Shown: one piece after another, positions 27,627 to 36,514 of the stretch
How the letters are laid out: each line of letters starts with the position of its first letter
How positions within the stretch are numbered: the stretch's first letter is position 1
Assembly (NCBI GenBank): GCA_964433755.1
Contig: CAYSSR010000001.1
Location: forward strand, 1 to 64,000
Source: JAUVXJ01 sp964433755
GTDB lineage: Bacteria; Chloroflexota; Anaerolineae; UBA7937; B3-Chlor
Length of the DNA: 64,000 nucleotides
Reading direction: 5' to 3'
Notes under the pieces: model-generated
Seen by the model: the letters and a program-made list of their open reading frames with translations, nothing else
What the model was told of the DNA's origin: nothing
Database searches by the model: none
Made by a program: the position numbers and the translations under genes

Positions 27627-28694
27627 TCAGATCAACGCTTTCCGGCGCAAGTGCCACAGAGCCACGAGCCCCACGCCGATGGGCAGCCAGAAGGCGATGA
27701 ATCGAAACAGCAGCGTGGCTACCACCACCATGGCGGATGGGACGCCTAGACTGGTGTAGACGGTGGCCAGCGAGACCTCTGTGATCCCGATGCCCTCCGG
27801 CATGAGTAGCAGACTGATCAAGTAATTGGTGACCACGTACCCCACGACCAGAACGTCGAAACTGATGTCAAACCCCAGCGCGCGAAAGACGAAATACAGG
27901 GAAGCAATGTCAGAGAACAGGGTCAACAGGCTGTAGATGAGAGCCTTGCCTGTCTCCAGAGGCTTGCTGCGAGCGACCTCAACAGCCTCGTAGAAGTTGT
28001 CGATACTCTTCGCCAGGCCTTCTGAATCGTAGAGACTCCGCCCGGTGACCTTGTTGATGGGCGCAGCGACCGTGCGGATCAGGCGGTCCAGAACTCGTCT
28101 GAGCTGGGCCGGGCGTCGGTAGAGCAGGATGGAAACGACAAACAGGCCCAACATCAAACACAGCATCGCTGCGGCAACCAGGAACTGCTCCATGCCCAGC
28201 AATCGGCGAGATAGCAGGTAGAGGAGACCCAGGCAAAGGGTGGTGAACAGGATGACCCCAGTCATGATATTCTGCAAGATGAGGACCACGGCGAGGCTGC
28301 CCATGGAAAGGTCATGCTTGTCGAAGAAGCGATAGCGGACGTAGATGCCTGCCACGCCCCCGGCCGAGACGATTCGGTTGGCGGAGCCACCCGCGAACAT
28401 CAGCTCCAGAAATGGCCACAACGGGATGTGGCGGCCAAGAAAGTGGAGCAGCTTCTGCGTATAGAGGGCCACGGCTACATAGCGCAACGACTCCGCGAGA
28501 ACGGCCAGCACTACGAATCCTGTTTGGGCGGAGCCGAGGACCCCCACGGCTTCCTGCTCACCGACCAACCGCACCAGGAGCAGCGCGACGCCGATGCCTA
28601 CGACGAGAATGAGGAAGAGCTTCTTGAGGTCTACCTTGAGCGGCGCCTCGACCTCGTCGCCTTCTGGCGGCGCCTGAGTGACAACGGTCCGCAT
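27627..28694 (-). CDS. lysylphosphatidylglycerol synthase-type membrane protein (UPF0104/AglD-like)
   Basis: 355 residues, about eight membrane helices, matching the transmembrane (flippase) domain of LPG synthases but without the C-terminal aminoacyl-transfer domain. Stand-alone members are proposed lipid or glycolipid flippases. Recognisable segments are the N-terminal LKKLFLILVVGIGVALLLVRLVG, the FGRHIPLWPFLELMFAGGSANRIV region, and LLMPEGIGITEVSLATVYTSLGVP, the family's conserved EGIGxxE. The start codon immediately abuts the stop codon of the corA gene upstream, so they are co-transcribed. Confidence 0.87.
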   Translation of the reverse strand: MRTVVTQAPPEGDEVEAPLKVDLKKLFLILVVGIGVALLLVRLVGEQEAVGVLGSAQTGFVVLAVLAESLRYVAVALYTQKLLHFLGRHIPLWPFLELMFAGGSANRIVSAGGVAGIYVRYRFFDKHDLSMGSLAVVLILQNIMTGVILFTTLCLGLLYLLSRRLLGMEQFLVAAAMLCLMLGLFVVSILLYRRPAQLRRVLDRLIRTVAAPINKVTGRSLYDSEGLAKSIDNFYEAVEVARSKPLETGKALIYSLLTLFSDIASLYFVFRALGFDISFDVLVVGYVVTNYLISLLLMPEGIGITEVSLATVYTSLGVPSAMVVVATLLFRFIAFWLPIGVGLVALWHLRRKALI

Positions 28695-29615
28695 CTAGAG
28701 CCAGCCCTTACCTCTGAAGTAGGCCAGCATGCCGACCACGATGCCAGCCATGATCCCGATGATGATCACGAACGACAGGGGGTGGCTGGCGAGCGGAAGT
28801 TGCCGGAGATTCATTCCGTAGATGCCAGAGATGACCGAGAGAGGAAGCATGATCACTGAGAAGATGGTGAGGATCTTCATCACCTCGTTGATGCGCTGAG
28901 AGGTCAGCGATTCGAGGGTCGTGCTCAGACCTTCGACGACTTCCCACAGGTCCTCGAGGCGTTCCCAGATCTGTACGGCGTGGTCCGATACGTCTCCCCA
29001 GTAGACCTCGAGGTCTCCTCTCAAGAACTCCCAGTCCTTGCGCTCGAGGCTGGTGATGATCTTCATCTGGGGTTTGATGGTGCTCCTGAAGTTGAGCAGG
29101 TTTCGCCGGAGGATGGAGATCTCTCGCACGAGTTCTCTGGCGTTCACGTCGAAGATTCTCTCTTCGATATCCAGCACGTTGTGGTTCTCTTTGTCCAGAA
29201 TAGGGAAGCAGTAGTCCACCAGATCATCGATCAGCATGTACAGCAGATAGTATGATCCCCGCCCCATGAACTGGCCACGGATGCCCTCGTCGATCTCGGA
29301 GTTGTCGAAGTCTTCGGCCAAAGGCTTGAGTGTGCCATCACTGACGGTGACCAGGAATCCGCGGCCTACGAAGACATCGACCTCCGACCGGCCCAGCCGC
29401 CGGGTGGCCTTGTTGAAGGCAGGAAAGTGCATGACGATGAACAAGTAGTTGTCGTATTCGTCGATCTTCGGCCTCTCGGTGGCGCTGAGACAGTCTTCCA
29501 GGTCCAGTGGGTGGAAGAAGGGGAACTGTTGGCGAAGCTGCTCCATGTCGGTTGCTGTGGCTTTGGTGATGTTGGTCCACGTGATTGCGTTGTGCGTGAG
29601 AACTCGAGCGCTCAT
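28695..29615 (-). CDS. corA: CorA-type magnesium/cobalt transporter
   Basis: 306 residues from the ATG preceded by AAGGAGG (the upstream ORF extension is rejected). The large N-terminal cytoplasmic domain ends in a long helix, followed by two C-terminal membrane helices. The first helix ends in the selectivity motif YGMN (SVISGIYGMNLRQLP). CorA forms a pentamer and imports Mg2+ or Co2+. The basic tail after the second helix is short (FRGKGWL). First gene of a minus-strand unit with the LPG-synthase-like and antiporter genes. Confidence 0.95.
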   Translation of the reverse strand: MSARVLTHNAITWTNITKATATDMEQLRQQFPFFHPLDLEDCLSATERPKIDEYDNYLFIVMHFPAFNKATRRLGRSEVDVFVGRGFLVTVSDGTLKPLAEDFDNSEIDEGIRGQFMGRGSYYLLYMLIDDLVDYCFPILDKENHNVLDIEERIFDVNARELVREISILRRNLLNFRSTIKPQMKIITSLERKDWEFLRGDLEVYWGDVSDHAVQIWERLEDLWEVVEGLSTTLESLTSQRINEVMKILTIFSVIMLPLSVISGIYGMNLRQLPLASHPLSFVIIIGIMAGIVVGMLAYFRGKGWL

Positions 29616-29687
29616 CGTCACCTCCTTTCCACCCATTCCCCGTCGACTGGTTCGAGAGGCCTGTCCATTGCTGGGGCGTAGGAAGCG

Positions 29688-29716
29688 ATTATACCTACTG
29701 AAGGGTGCTTTAGCAA
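29688..29716 (-). promoter_or_regulatory. promoter of the corA unit
   Basis: On the minus strand, TTGCTA (29711-29716), a 17-base spacer and a perfect TATAAT (29688-29693). The start would be near 29681, about 65 bases upstream of the corA ATG. It is divergent from the promoter at 29828. Confidence 0.72.
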
Positions 29717-29827
29717 GGTTCATAGGGCAGGGACTGCGTGGGGAGGACCTTCTGGGGTCTCAGCAGTGGGGCATTCATCCGTGTCCAACGCGGGATTGAG
29801 CGGGGGGTTGTCGAAATGTCTAGGTAC

Positions 29828-29856
29828 TTGACAAACTGTCGAGAAGGATGTATACT
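29828..29856 (+). promoter_or_regulatory. promoter of the YheO-type regulator (and possibly the catabolic cluster)
   Basis: TTGACA at 29828-29833, a 17-base spacer, and TATACT at 29851-29856. The predicted start near 29863 gives an unusually long leader of about 175 bases before the regulator ATG at 30038. This is the best promoter I find upstream of the 30907-52486 cluster. Confidence 0.8.
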
Positions 29857-29877
29857 GGATGAGGTCTTGGCTAGCTG

Positions 29878-29925
29878 ATGGTCGGTGTGGATCATGTCGT
29901 ATACGAATCCGTTTCTGTTGACTAG
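29878..29925 (+). CDS. possible valine-rich leader peptide (15 codons)
   Basis: An ATG at 29878 opens MVGVDHVVYESVSVD followed by TAG. Six of fifteen residues are Val. It lies in the long 5' leader between the promoter and a terminator-like structure, the position of attenuator leader peptides. The only ribosome-binding candidate (GAGG at 29861-29864) is 13 bases away and at the very transcript start, which weakens the case. Could be chance. Confidence 0.25.
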   Translation: MVGVDHVVYESVSVD

Positions 29926-29953
29926 GTTGTGTTGTCGTCGAATAGCGACGGGG

Positions 29954-30017
29954 CCCGCGGATCACACGGAAGCCAGCGCTTCTTGGCGCGCTTCGGTGTG
30001 AGAACACCGCGGGTTTT
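29954..30017 (+). terminator. attenuator-like structure in the regulator leader
   Basis: Two alternative folds are visible. A compact terminator: CGGTGT-GAGA-ACACCG followed by CGGGTTTTG. A larger structure: CCCGCGG (29954-29960) with CCGCGGG (30007-30013), and inside it TCACAC-GAAGC-type pairing with GCTTC-GTGTGA, which uses one arm of the compact hairpin. A T run follows at 30014-30017. The mutually exclusive pairings suggest regulated termination ahead of the regulator gene. Confidence 0.5.
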
Positions 30018-30037
30018 GTGTTATCTGGGCGGAGCTG

Positions 30038-30697
30038 ATGACTGACAACGCTGGTACGGAGTTGAAGGAGAAGCTGTTCGAGTCGTTGAAGCCTGTGATG
30101 GCGGCCATCGTGGACCTTCTCGGTCCTGGCAGTGAGGTCGTGTTGCACGACATGGCTTACCCTGACGCGTCCATCGTGGCTATCGAAGGCGACGTGACCG
30201 CTCGTCGAGTCGGAGGTCCGTTGACCGACTCCGGTCTGAGTTGCTTGCGTTCTCCGGAGAGCGGGCGGGTCTATTCGTACACGACTGTGGTTGATGGAGG
30301 CAGGGTCATCAAGTCCTCCTCGGTGTTCCTTACCGACGACCAGGGAGAGATTCTCGGTGGGTTGTGCATCAACCTCGATATCACCCCCTATCTGACTTTC
30401 GATCGACACTTGCAGGGACTGATCAAGCCAGTCGAAGAGGAGGCGGAGCCGCAGACCTTCGGTAGCGACGTCGGTGACGTTCTCGATACGATGCTGGACG
30501 ACGCTATCGCCGCGGCGGGCATACCCATCTCCCTGATGCAAAGGGCTGATCGGTTGAAGGTGATTCGTGCTCTGGAAGAGCGCGGCGCTTTCTTGCTCAA
30601 GAAGGCTGTACCGCTCATGGCCGAGCGGCTGGGTGTCTCACGGCACACAGTATACAGCGACCTGGCTGAGATAGAGGAGTCCAAGGACGGGAAGTAG
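30038..30697 (+). CDS. YheO/DauR-type transcriptional regulator (PAS-like sensor plus HTH)
   Basis: 219 residues. The N-terminal YheO PAS-like domain (about 10-125) has the family segments VVDLLGPGSEVVLHD and LGGLCINLDITPYL. The C-terminal helix-turn-helix (about 165-215) contains FLLKKAVPLMAERLGVSRHTVYSDLAEI, close to HTH_22. In the known family member DauR the protein controls D-amino-acid catabolism and binds a small effector. Here it directly precedes, on the same strand, the mutase-to-mutase cluster, so I infer it regulates that cluster in response to an amino-acid-derived ligand. Its own leader carries an attenuator-like structure. Confidence 0.88.
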   Translation: MTDNAGTELKEKLFESLKPVMAAIVDLLGPGSEVVLHDMAYPDASIVAIEGDVTARRVGGPLTDSGLSCLRSPESGRVYSYTTVVDGGRVIKSSSVFLTDDQGEILGGLCINLDITPYLTFDRHLQGLIKPVEEEAEPQTFGSDVGDVLDTMLDDAIAAAGIPISLMQRADRLKVIRALEERGAFLLKKAVPLMAERLGVSRHTVYSDLAEIEESKDGK

Positions 30698-30906
30698 GAG
30701 GCCACCACAGACCAGACTGTCTGACTGAACGGTTCCGGGCGAGCGATACACGCAGGCACCGACCGCCGGTCTACGCCAGCGGGAAACACTCGCCGTTAGA
30801 TTCTACCGCGTTGATCGAAGCCCCGAGTTGTGATGCGGCGATGGCTGGCTCCGACGCATGGGCCAGTCGTCTCAATGGAGATCGCGAAAGGCGAAAGGGA
30901 CTGACC

Positions 30907-32508
30907 ATGGACGAGAAGAAGCTACGAGAGGTAGTCCTGGAGTCTGGCATCAAGGTGAAGCCGATCTATGGTCCGGACGACGTGGCCGACCTGGACCATG
31001 AGCGGGATATTGGCGAGCCGGGGGCCTATCCCTACACTCGGGGTATTCACAAGTACATGTATCGGTACCGCCCGTGGACCATGCGGCAATACGCCGGCTT
31101 TGGCACTCCGCGGGAGAGCAACCAGCGCTTCAGGTACCTCATCGACCACGGGCAGAATGCCCTCAACGTCGCTTTCGACCTGCCTTCTCAGATGGGGCTG
31201 GACTCTGACCATCCACTGGCCTGGGGTGAAGTGGGCCGGGTAGGTATGGCGGTGGACAGCCTCAGCGACATGGAGGAGGCGTTTGCAGACATCCCCCTGG
31301 ACAAGATCAGCACCAGCCTGACCATCAACGGCGTCGCCGCGATCATGATGGCCATGTACTTCGTCGTGGCCGAGAAGCAGGGGGTCCCCCTCAAGGAGCT
31401 GCGGGGCACTGCGCAGAACGACATCCTCAAAGAGTACGTCGGGCGTGGAACCTGGATCTTCCCTGTTGAACCCTCTATCCGTTTGATAGGCGATACCATT
31501 GAGTTCTGCGCCGAGCACGTCCCCCACTACTACCCGGTGAGTGTGTGCGGCTATCACATCCGCGAATCCGGGGCCGATCCGATTCAAGAGATCGCCTACG
31601 CGTACTGCATCGCCTCTGCTTACGTTGACCACGTGAAGGAAAGAGGTGTGGACGTAGACGATTTCGTGGCCCGGCTTTCCTTCAACTTCGACATCTGGGG
31701 CAACTTGTTCGAACAGGTGGCGAAGTTTCGGGCTGCACGCCGACTGTGGGCGAAGATCGTGCGCGACAGGTATGGGGCCAGTGACGCCAAGGCGATGCAG
31801 ATGAAGATGATCGCTGGTGGTGGCGGCGGCGGGTTGACTATCGAACAACCGGAGAACAACATCGTTCGCGGGGCGTACTATGCGCTCATCTCCGCGCTGA
31901 GCGGCACTCAGACCATGGCCCTTTGCACGTACGACGAGGCCTATACGATTCCGACCGAGAAGGCGGCGCTCATCGGCCTTCGCACGATGCAGATCCTGGC
32001 CGACGAGATGGGGCTTTGCGACACGGTGGATCCTCTGGCCGGCTCCTACTACGTGGAGTGCCTCACCTCCGATCTGGAGCAGCAGATCGTGGAGGAGATG
32101 GAGAGGGTCGAAAAACTGGGCGGGATCGTCAAAGCGATCAGCGAGGGTCTGATCCAGCAAAGGGTATCCCGCCAGGCTTATCGCTGGGAACGAGGCATCC
32201 AGAGCGGCGAGATCGTCAAGGTTGGGGTGAACAAGTACCGGATCGATGAGGAGGAGCGCGACGTCGAGCTTCACGAGTATAGACCTGAGCAGGCTGAGGA
32301 GAAGATCCGTCGACTGGACCTGTTGAGGTCGGAGCGGGATGGCCAGGCGGTGAGCGAGAGCCTGGAGAGGCTGCGGCAGGCCGCCACGGGACAGGAGAAC
32401 CTGATGCCGTACATCATGGAGGCTGTGCGGGCCTACGCCACTGTCGGCGAGATGACGCAGGTACTCAAGGACGTCTTTGGTGAGTTCAGGGAGCCGGTAG
32501 TCTTGTAG
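30907..32508 (+). CDS. B12-dependent acyl-CoA mutase, large (catalytic) subunit; methylmalonyl-CoA mutase family
   Basis: 533 residues; the ATG of MDEKKLREV is preferred to an upstream in-frame ATG. The whole chain is the TIM-barrel mutase domain with YRPWTMRQYAGFGTPRESN, AFDLPSQMGLDSDHP and GTAQNDILKEY. There is no cobalamin-binding domain; that is a separate protein encoded at 52088. The Tyr62, Arg (GRGTWIFP) and His (GYHIRESGA) that contact the carboxylate-bearing substrate in methylmalonyl-CoA mutase are kept, unlike isobutyryl- or 2-hydroxyisobutyryl-CoA mutases. The substrate is therefore a carboxylated acyl-CoA: methylmalonyl/succinyl-CoA, or by context (2-aminophenyl)succinyl-CoA. Confidence 0.93.
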   Translation: MDEKKLREVVLESGIKVKPIYGPDDVADLDHERDIGEPGAYPYTRGIHKYMYRYRPWTMRQYAGFGTPRESNQRFRYLIDHGQNALNVAFDLPSQMGLDSDHPLAWGEVGRVGMAVDSLSDMEEAFADIPLDKISTSLTINGVAAIMMAMYFVVAEKQGVPLKELRGTAQNDILKEYVGRGTWIFPVEPSIRLIGDTIEFCAEHVPHYYPVSVCGYHIRESGADPIQEIAYAYCIASAYVDHVKERGVDVDDFVARLSFNFDIWGNLFEQVAKFRAARRLWAKIVRDRYGASDAKAMQMKMIAGGGGGGLTIEQPENNIVRGAYYALISALSGTQTMALCTYDEAYTIPTEKAALIGLRTMQILADEMGLCDTVDPLAGSYYVECLTSDLEQQIVEEMERVEKLGGIVKAISEGLIQQRVSRQAYRWERGIQSGEIVKVGVNKYRIDEEERDVELHEYRPEQAEEKIRRLDLLRSERDGQAVSESLERLRQAATGQENLMPYIMEAVRAYATVGEMTQVLKDVFGEFREPVVL

Positions 32509-32692
32509 ATTGTCCTCTGCGGCCACGCTCCTCAGGGTAGTTCCTGGAAACGACTCCCAGGGGAGGCCTGTCTGGCGAGAGGAGGAGGTGACCCTTTTTG
32601 CATACCGCCCACCGTTTGCCGGTTCCTCACCAGGATGGTGAGACACTGGTCGTGGGTGGGGTATCATGTGACGGATTGGGGGATCAGGGAGT

Positions 32693-34747
32693 ATGCGCAT
32701 CGGCATAGACGTGGGAGGAACGTTCACAGACATCGTGTTGATCGACGACCTCAGCGGCCAGATCCACTACACCAAGGTTCTGACTACTCACGGCGATCTG
32801 GCTAGAGGCGTGATCGGCGGCATCGACAAGATCCTCGAGATGGCGGGCGAGTCCTTTGATCATGTGGACTACATGGTTCACGGCACCACCATCGGCACCA
32901 ACGCTCTCATCGAACGTAAGGGCGCGCGGACCGGCCTGCTGACCAGCGAGGGCATGAGAGACGTCCTCGAGATCGGACGTATCGAGCGGCCCGCCGCTGG
33001 TCTGTACGACATCTTTGTGGATACGCCGCTGCCGCTCGTGCCCCGCTACCTGAGACTTGATGTCAAGGAGCGTGTGGGAGCAGACGGAGAGGTGGTCGTC
33101 CCACTGGATGAGGATTCGGCGAGGAAGGCCGTGGGTGTACTCAAGGGCCAGGCCGTGGAGTCGATAGCCGTCTCTTTCCTCTTCAGCTTCCGCAATCCAT
33201 CTCACGAGGAGAGGGTGAGGGAGATCTGCCAGGAGGTGTTCCCGGAGGCCGCTGTGTCCATCTCCTCGGAGATCGCACCTGAGTTCCGCGAGTTCGAGCG
33301 TACTTCGACCACGGTCATCAACGCCTATCTTGCTCCCGTCGTGGAGAGGTATCTGGACAACCTGGAAGGGCAGTTGCTGGACCGTTATGGCGATGTGGAC
33401 TTGCGGGTGATGCAGGCCAGCGGCGGCTGCATGACCACCGACATGGCAAAACACCGGGCGGTCAACATCGTGAACTCTGGACCTGCTGGGGGGGCGCTGG
33501 CGGCGGCTTACATCGGGCGGCTGACGGGCGACGAGCAGGTCATCAGTGTGGACATGGGGGGCACCAGCTTCGACGTGGGAGTGATCGATCACGGAGAGCC
33601 ACGCGTGGCCCCAGAGAGCCAGTTCGAGGGTTTCCCGGTCAAGATCCCCATCCTCGATGTGGAGGCTATCGGCGCCGGAGGTGGGAGCCTGGCCTGGGTA
33701 GACCAGGGCGGAGCGCTCAACGTGGGACCCGAGAGCGCCGGATCGGCTCCGGGTCCGGCCTGCTACGGCTTGGGAGGGGAGCGGCCTACCGTCACCGATG
33801 CCAATCTGGTCCTAGGACGGCTCAACCCGGACTATTTCCTGGGCGGCGAGATGAAGCTACACGTCGATCTGGCTGAGAAGGCGATTCTGAAGCACGTAGC
33901 AGAGCCTCTCGGGGTCTCCCTCGAGGAGGCGGCCAGCGGGATCATTCGTGTGGTGAACGCCAACATGGAGCGTGCCATCAGCGTGAACTCCACGGAGAAG
34001 GGCTTCGACGTACGAGAGTTTGCACTGCTGCCCTTTGGAGGCGCGGGTCCGCTGCATGCGGTGGAACTGGCGCGGGACCTGGACATGAAGAGAGTGGTCG
34101 TGCCGCCGTATGCCGGTACCCTCTCTGCGGTGGGCCTCCTGGTGGCCAACACGCGCTATGACTATGCCTCGACACTGGCCAGGAGTGAGGAGAAACTCGA
34201 ACCTGCGGAGCTTCTCAGGACCTTCCAGGATCTGGAGAGCAGGGGGCGGGCCCAACTGCGCGCACAGAAGGTGCCGGACGACCAGATCGAAATCGTCTGG
34301 ACCGCCGATCTCCGTTACGAGGGCCAGTCCTACGAGATCAGCACGCCTGTGGTTCGCAAGGATTCCATGTCGAGAGCGGACATCCGTGAGATCGTGGATC
34401 GTTTCCACGACTTGCACTACCGAATCTACGCCTATGGGTCCGTTGACGAGAAGGTGGAGTTCATCAATCTCAGGGTCGCGGCGATCGGCAAGGTTCCTGA
34501 GGTGTCACTGTCCCACGACGGAGCCGGCGGCGCTGCGGCGGAGACGGCTCGCAAGGGCCAGCGTCCCGTGTACTACCCTGGAGAGGGTTACGTGGATACG
34601 GCGATCTACGATCGAGCACTCCTGCGTGCAGGCCACGTGGTGCACGGGCCGGCGCTGATAGAGGAGATAGCCTCGACAACCGTCCTCACACCTGGATTGA
34701 GCGGTTCGGTGGACGAGTACGGAAACATCATCGTCCCTCTCTCGTAG
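32693..34747 (+). CDS. hyuA: hydantoinase/oxoprolinase A subunit (HyuA-type, ATP-dependent)
   Basis: 684 residues, normal length. It starts RIGIDVGGTFTDIVLID, the ATP-binding phosphate-1 loop of the ASKHA fold, and continues with MVHGTTIGTNALIERKGARTGLLTSEG and the Hydantoinase_A core (VNSGPAGGALAAAYIGRL, ISVDMGGTSFDVGVI, GAGGGSLAWVD). With HyuB it hydrolyses cyclic amides (hydantoins, 5-oxoproline) using ATP; relatives carboxylate ketones. A homologous pair was proposed to open the lactam ring of 2-oxo-indoleacetate in anaerobic auxin breakdown, which fits the neighbours here. It follows the mutase gene after a 184-base gap without a clear promoter. Confidence 0.92.
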   Translation: MRIGIDVGGTFTDIVLIDDLSGQIHYTKVLTTHGDLARGVIGGIDKILEMAGESFDHVDYMVHGTTIGTNALIERKGARTGLLTSEGMRDVLEIGRIERPAAGLYDIFVDTPLPLVPRYLRLDVKERVGADGEVVVPLDEDSARKAVGVLKGQAVESIAVSFLFSFRNPSHEERVREICQEVFPEAAVSISSEIAPEFREFERTSTTVINAYLAPVVERYLDNLEGQLLDRYGDVDLRVMQASGGCMTTDMAKHRAVNIVNSGPAGGALAAAYIGRLTGDEQVISVDMGGTSFDVGVIDHGEPRVAPESQFEGFPVKIPILDVEAIGAGGGSLAWVDQGGALNVGPESAGSAPGPACYGLGGERPTVTDANLVLGRLNPDYFLGGEMKLHVDLAEKAILKHVAEPLGVSLEEAASGIIRVVNANMERAISVNSTEKGFDVREFALLPFGGAGPLHAVELARDLDMKRVVVPPYAGTLSAVGLLVANTRYDYASTLARSEEKLEPAELLRTFQDLESRGRAQLRAQKVPDDQIEIVWTADLRYEGQSYEISTPVVRKDSMSRADIREIVDRFHDLHYRIYAYGSVDEKVEFINLRVAAIGKVPEVSLSHDGAGGAAAETARKGQRPVYYPGEGYVDTAIYDRALLRAGHVVHGPALIEEIASTTVLTPGLSGSVDEYGNIIVPLS

Positions 34748-34783
34748 ATGAGAGCATGATCCGCGGATTGAAGGAGGTATACA

Positions 34784-36508
34784 GTGCCCTACAAGGCTGA
34801 TTCCATCACAATGCAGGTCATTCGCTACGCCATGGAGCAGGCGGCTGACGAAATGGGCCGCACGCTGGTGCGCACAGCGCGCTCCACGATCATCAAAGAG
34901 ATCGAGGATATGACCTGCTCGATCTTCGACCGGCACGGCAACACCATCGCCCAGGCCCATCACGCACCTATGCTCCTCACCGGCTTCGAGCTGGGGATGC
35001 GAGCGCTCGTTGAGAAGTACAAGCCCGAAGACCTGGACGAGGGCGACCTGATCATGTTCAACGACCCCTACTCTGGCGGACAGCACGTGATGGACATGGT
35101 GACCTTCGCGCCAGCCCACTACAAGGGCGAGCTGGTGGGTTTCACCGGCAGCATCGCCCATCACTCAGACATGGGCGGGGCCGTGCCTGGAGGGACTGCG
35201 GGCGGACTGACCGAGATCTACCTCGAGGGCTTGCGCTTCCCCATGGTCAAGCTCTACAAGAAGGGCGAAGAGGACCCCGAGCTCTTCGGCATCCTGGAGA
35301 ACAACATCCGCGTGCCGGACAAGACCTTGGGGGACATTCGGGCTCAGGCCTCGGCCGACTTTGTGGGCGCGCAGAGGCTGCGGGACATCTTCGACAAGTA
35401 TGGTGTGGACGTCGTCAGCGAGTGCCAGGAGATGCTCCTGGACTACTCGGAGAGCCGCATCCGCGCGGGCCTGAGGGACATGCCCGACGGCACCTTCAGC
35501 GGAGTCGATTGGGTGGATGACGACGGCTTCTCCGACGAGCCCATCAAGCTCCAGGTCAACATCCACAAACGCGGCGACGAGGTGGTCGTCGATTTCGACG
35601 GCACCGCCAAACAGGTCAAGGGCAACATCAATTGCCCCATCGCCACCGTACACGCGGCCGTCTACTACGCCCTCATTGCCGTCATCGATCCCCACGTGCC
35701 TCCGAACTCTGGCTGCTACCGGCCCTTCACGGTGGAGGCGGAGAAGGGGCTGATCGTCAATCCGGTGATGCCGGCGGCCATGGGCTCGAGGACTAACACC
35801 TCCCAGAAGATCGCCGAAGCCATGATGCTTGCCCTGTCGAAGGCGGTGCCGGAGAGGGTGCAGGCGGGCTGTCACGGCCAGATCACCAACTGCGGGTTCA
35901 GCGGCTACCATCCCAGGACCGGGAAGCGCTTCGTGTTCATCGATATCCAGGGTGGAGGTGCGGGTGCGCGACCGACGAAAGACGGCCGAGACGGCCAGGA
36001 TTCGCACCTGGCGCGCTTCAAGAATACGCCCATCGAAGCCGTCGAGCTGGAGTACCCGGTGCGCATTCGCAGGTACGAGTTCATCCCGGATTCCGGAGGA
36101 GCTGGCAAGTATCGCGGTGGCCTGACTGTGCGTCGCGACATCGAGATTCTGACGGATGACGTCTCGCTGGCTCGCTACGGGGACCGACAACGCTTTGGCG
36201 CCTTCGGGCTCTTCGGTGGCAAGGAAGGCAGCAAAGGCAAGTTCTTCCTCAATCCAGCCACTGCTGAGGAGAGACATCTCAAGTCCAAGGGCGTGGATAT
36301 CTTGAACAAGGGGGACGTGGTGAGTCTGCGCCTGCCTGGGGCAGGAGGCTATGGAGATCCTCTGGAAAGGGATCCTGAATTGCTGTTGCGGGACGTGAGG
36401 GACGGCAAGGTGACGCTGGAGAGCGCCCGCGAGGACTATCGCGTAGCCATCGATCCGAAGAGTCTGAAGATCGACGAGGCCGCGACCAAGAGCCTCAGGA
36501 AAGGCTGA
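34784..36508 (+). CDS. hyuB: hydantoinase/oxoprolinase B subunit (HyuB-type)
   Basis: 574 residues from GTG after GGAGG. The Hydantoinase_B pattern is clear: MQVIRYAMEQAADEMGRTLVRTARSTIIKEIEDMTCSI, then FNDPYSGGQHVMDMV, a histidine-rich SIAHHSDMGG, and C-terminal GAGGYGDPLERDPE. The HH-D residues bind a metal in the family. Works with HyuA, 36 bases upstream. The chain is complete, ending with the usual helical tail (DPELLLRDVRDGKVTLESAREDYRV). The substrate is not readable from sequence alone. Confidence 0.92.
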   Translation: MPYKADSITMQVIRYAMEQAADEMGRTLVRTARSTIIKEIEDMTCSIFDRHGNTIAQAHHAPMLLTGFELGMRALVEKYKPEDLDEGDLIMFNDPYSGGQHVMDMVTFAPAHYKGELVGFTGSIAHHSDMGGAVPGGTAGGLTEIYLEGLRFPMVKLYKKGEEDPELFGILENNIRVPDKTLGDIRAQASADFVGAQRLRDIFDKYGVDVVSECQEMLLDYSESRIRAGLRDMPDGTFSGVDWVDDDGFSDEPIKLQVNIHKRGDEVVVDFDGTAKQVKGNINCPIATVHAAVYYALIAVIDPHVPPNSGCYRPFTVEAEKGLIVNPVMPAAMGSRTNTSQKIAEAMMLALSKAVPERVQAGCHGQITNCGFSGYHPRTGKRFVFIDIQGGGAGARPTKDGRDGQDSHLARFKNTPIEAVELEYPVRIRRYEFIPDSGGAGKYRGGLTVRRDIEILTDDVSLARYGDRQRFGAFGLFGGKEGSKGKFFLNPATAEERHLKSKGVDILNKGDVVSLRLPGAGGYGDPLERDPELLLRDVRDGKVTLESAREDYRVAIDPKSLKIDEAATKSLRKG

Positions 36509-36514
36509 GAACCG

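Noticed and set aside
32509..32692. Possible promoter (TATCAT near 32663) before hyuA
   Set aside because: No -35 box at the right distance; the gap could be a leader or simply untranslated spacer.
30922..32733. 603-codon minus-strand ORF opposite the mutase gene
   Set aside because: High-GC third-position bias produces long antisense ORFs here; the mutase frame is unequivocal.
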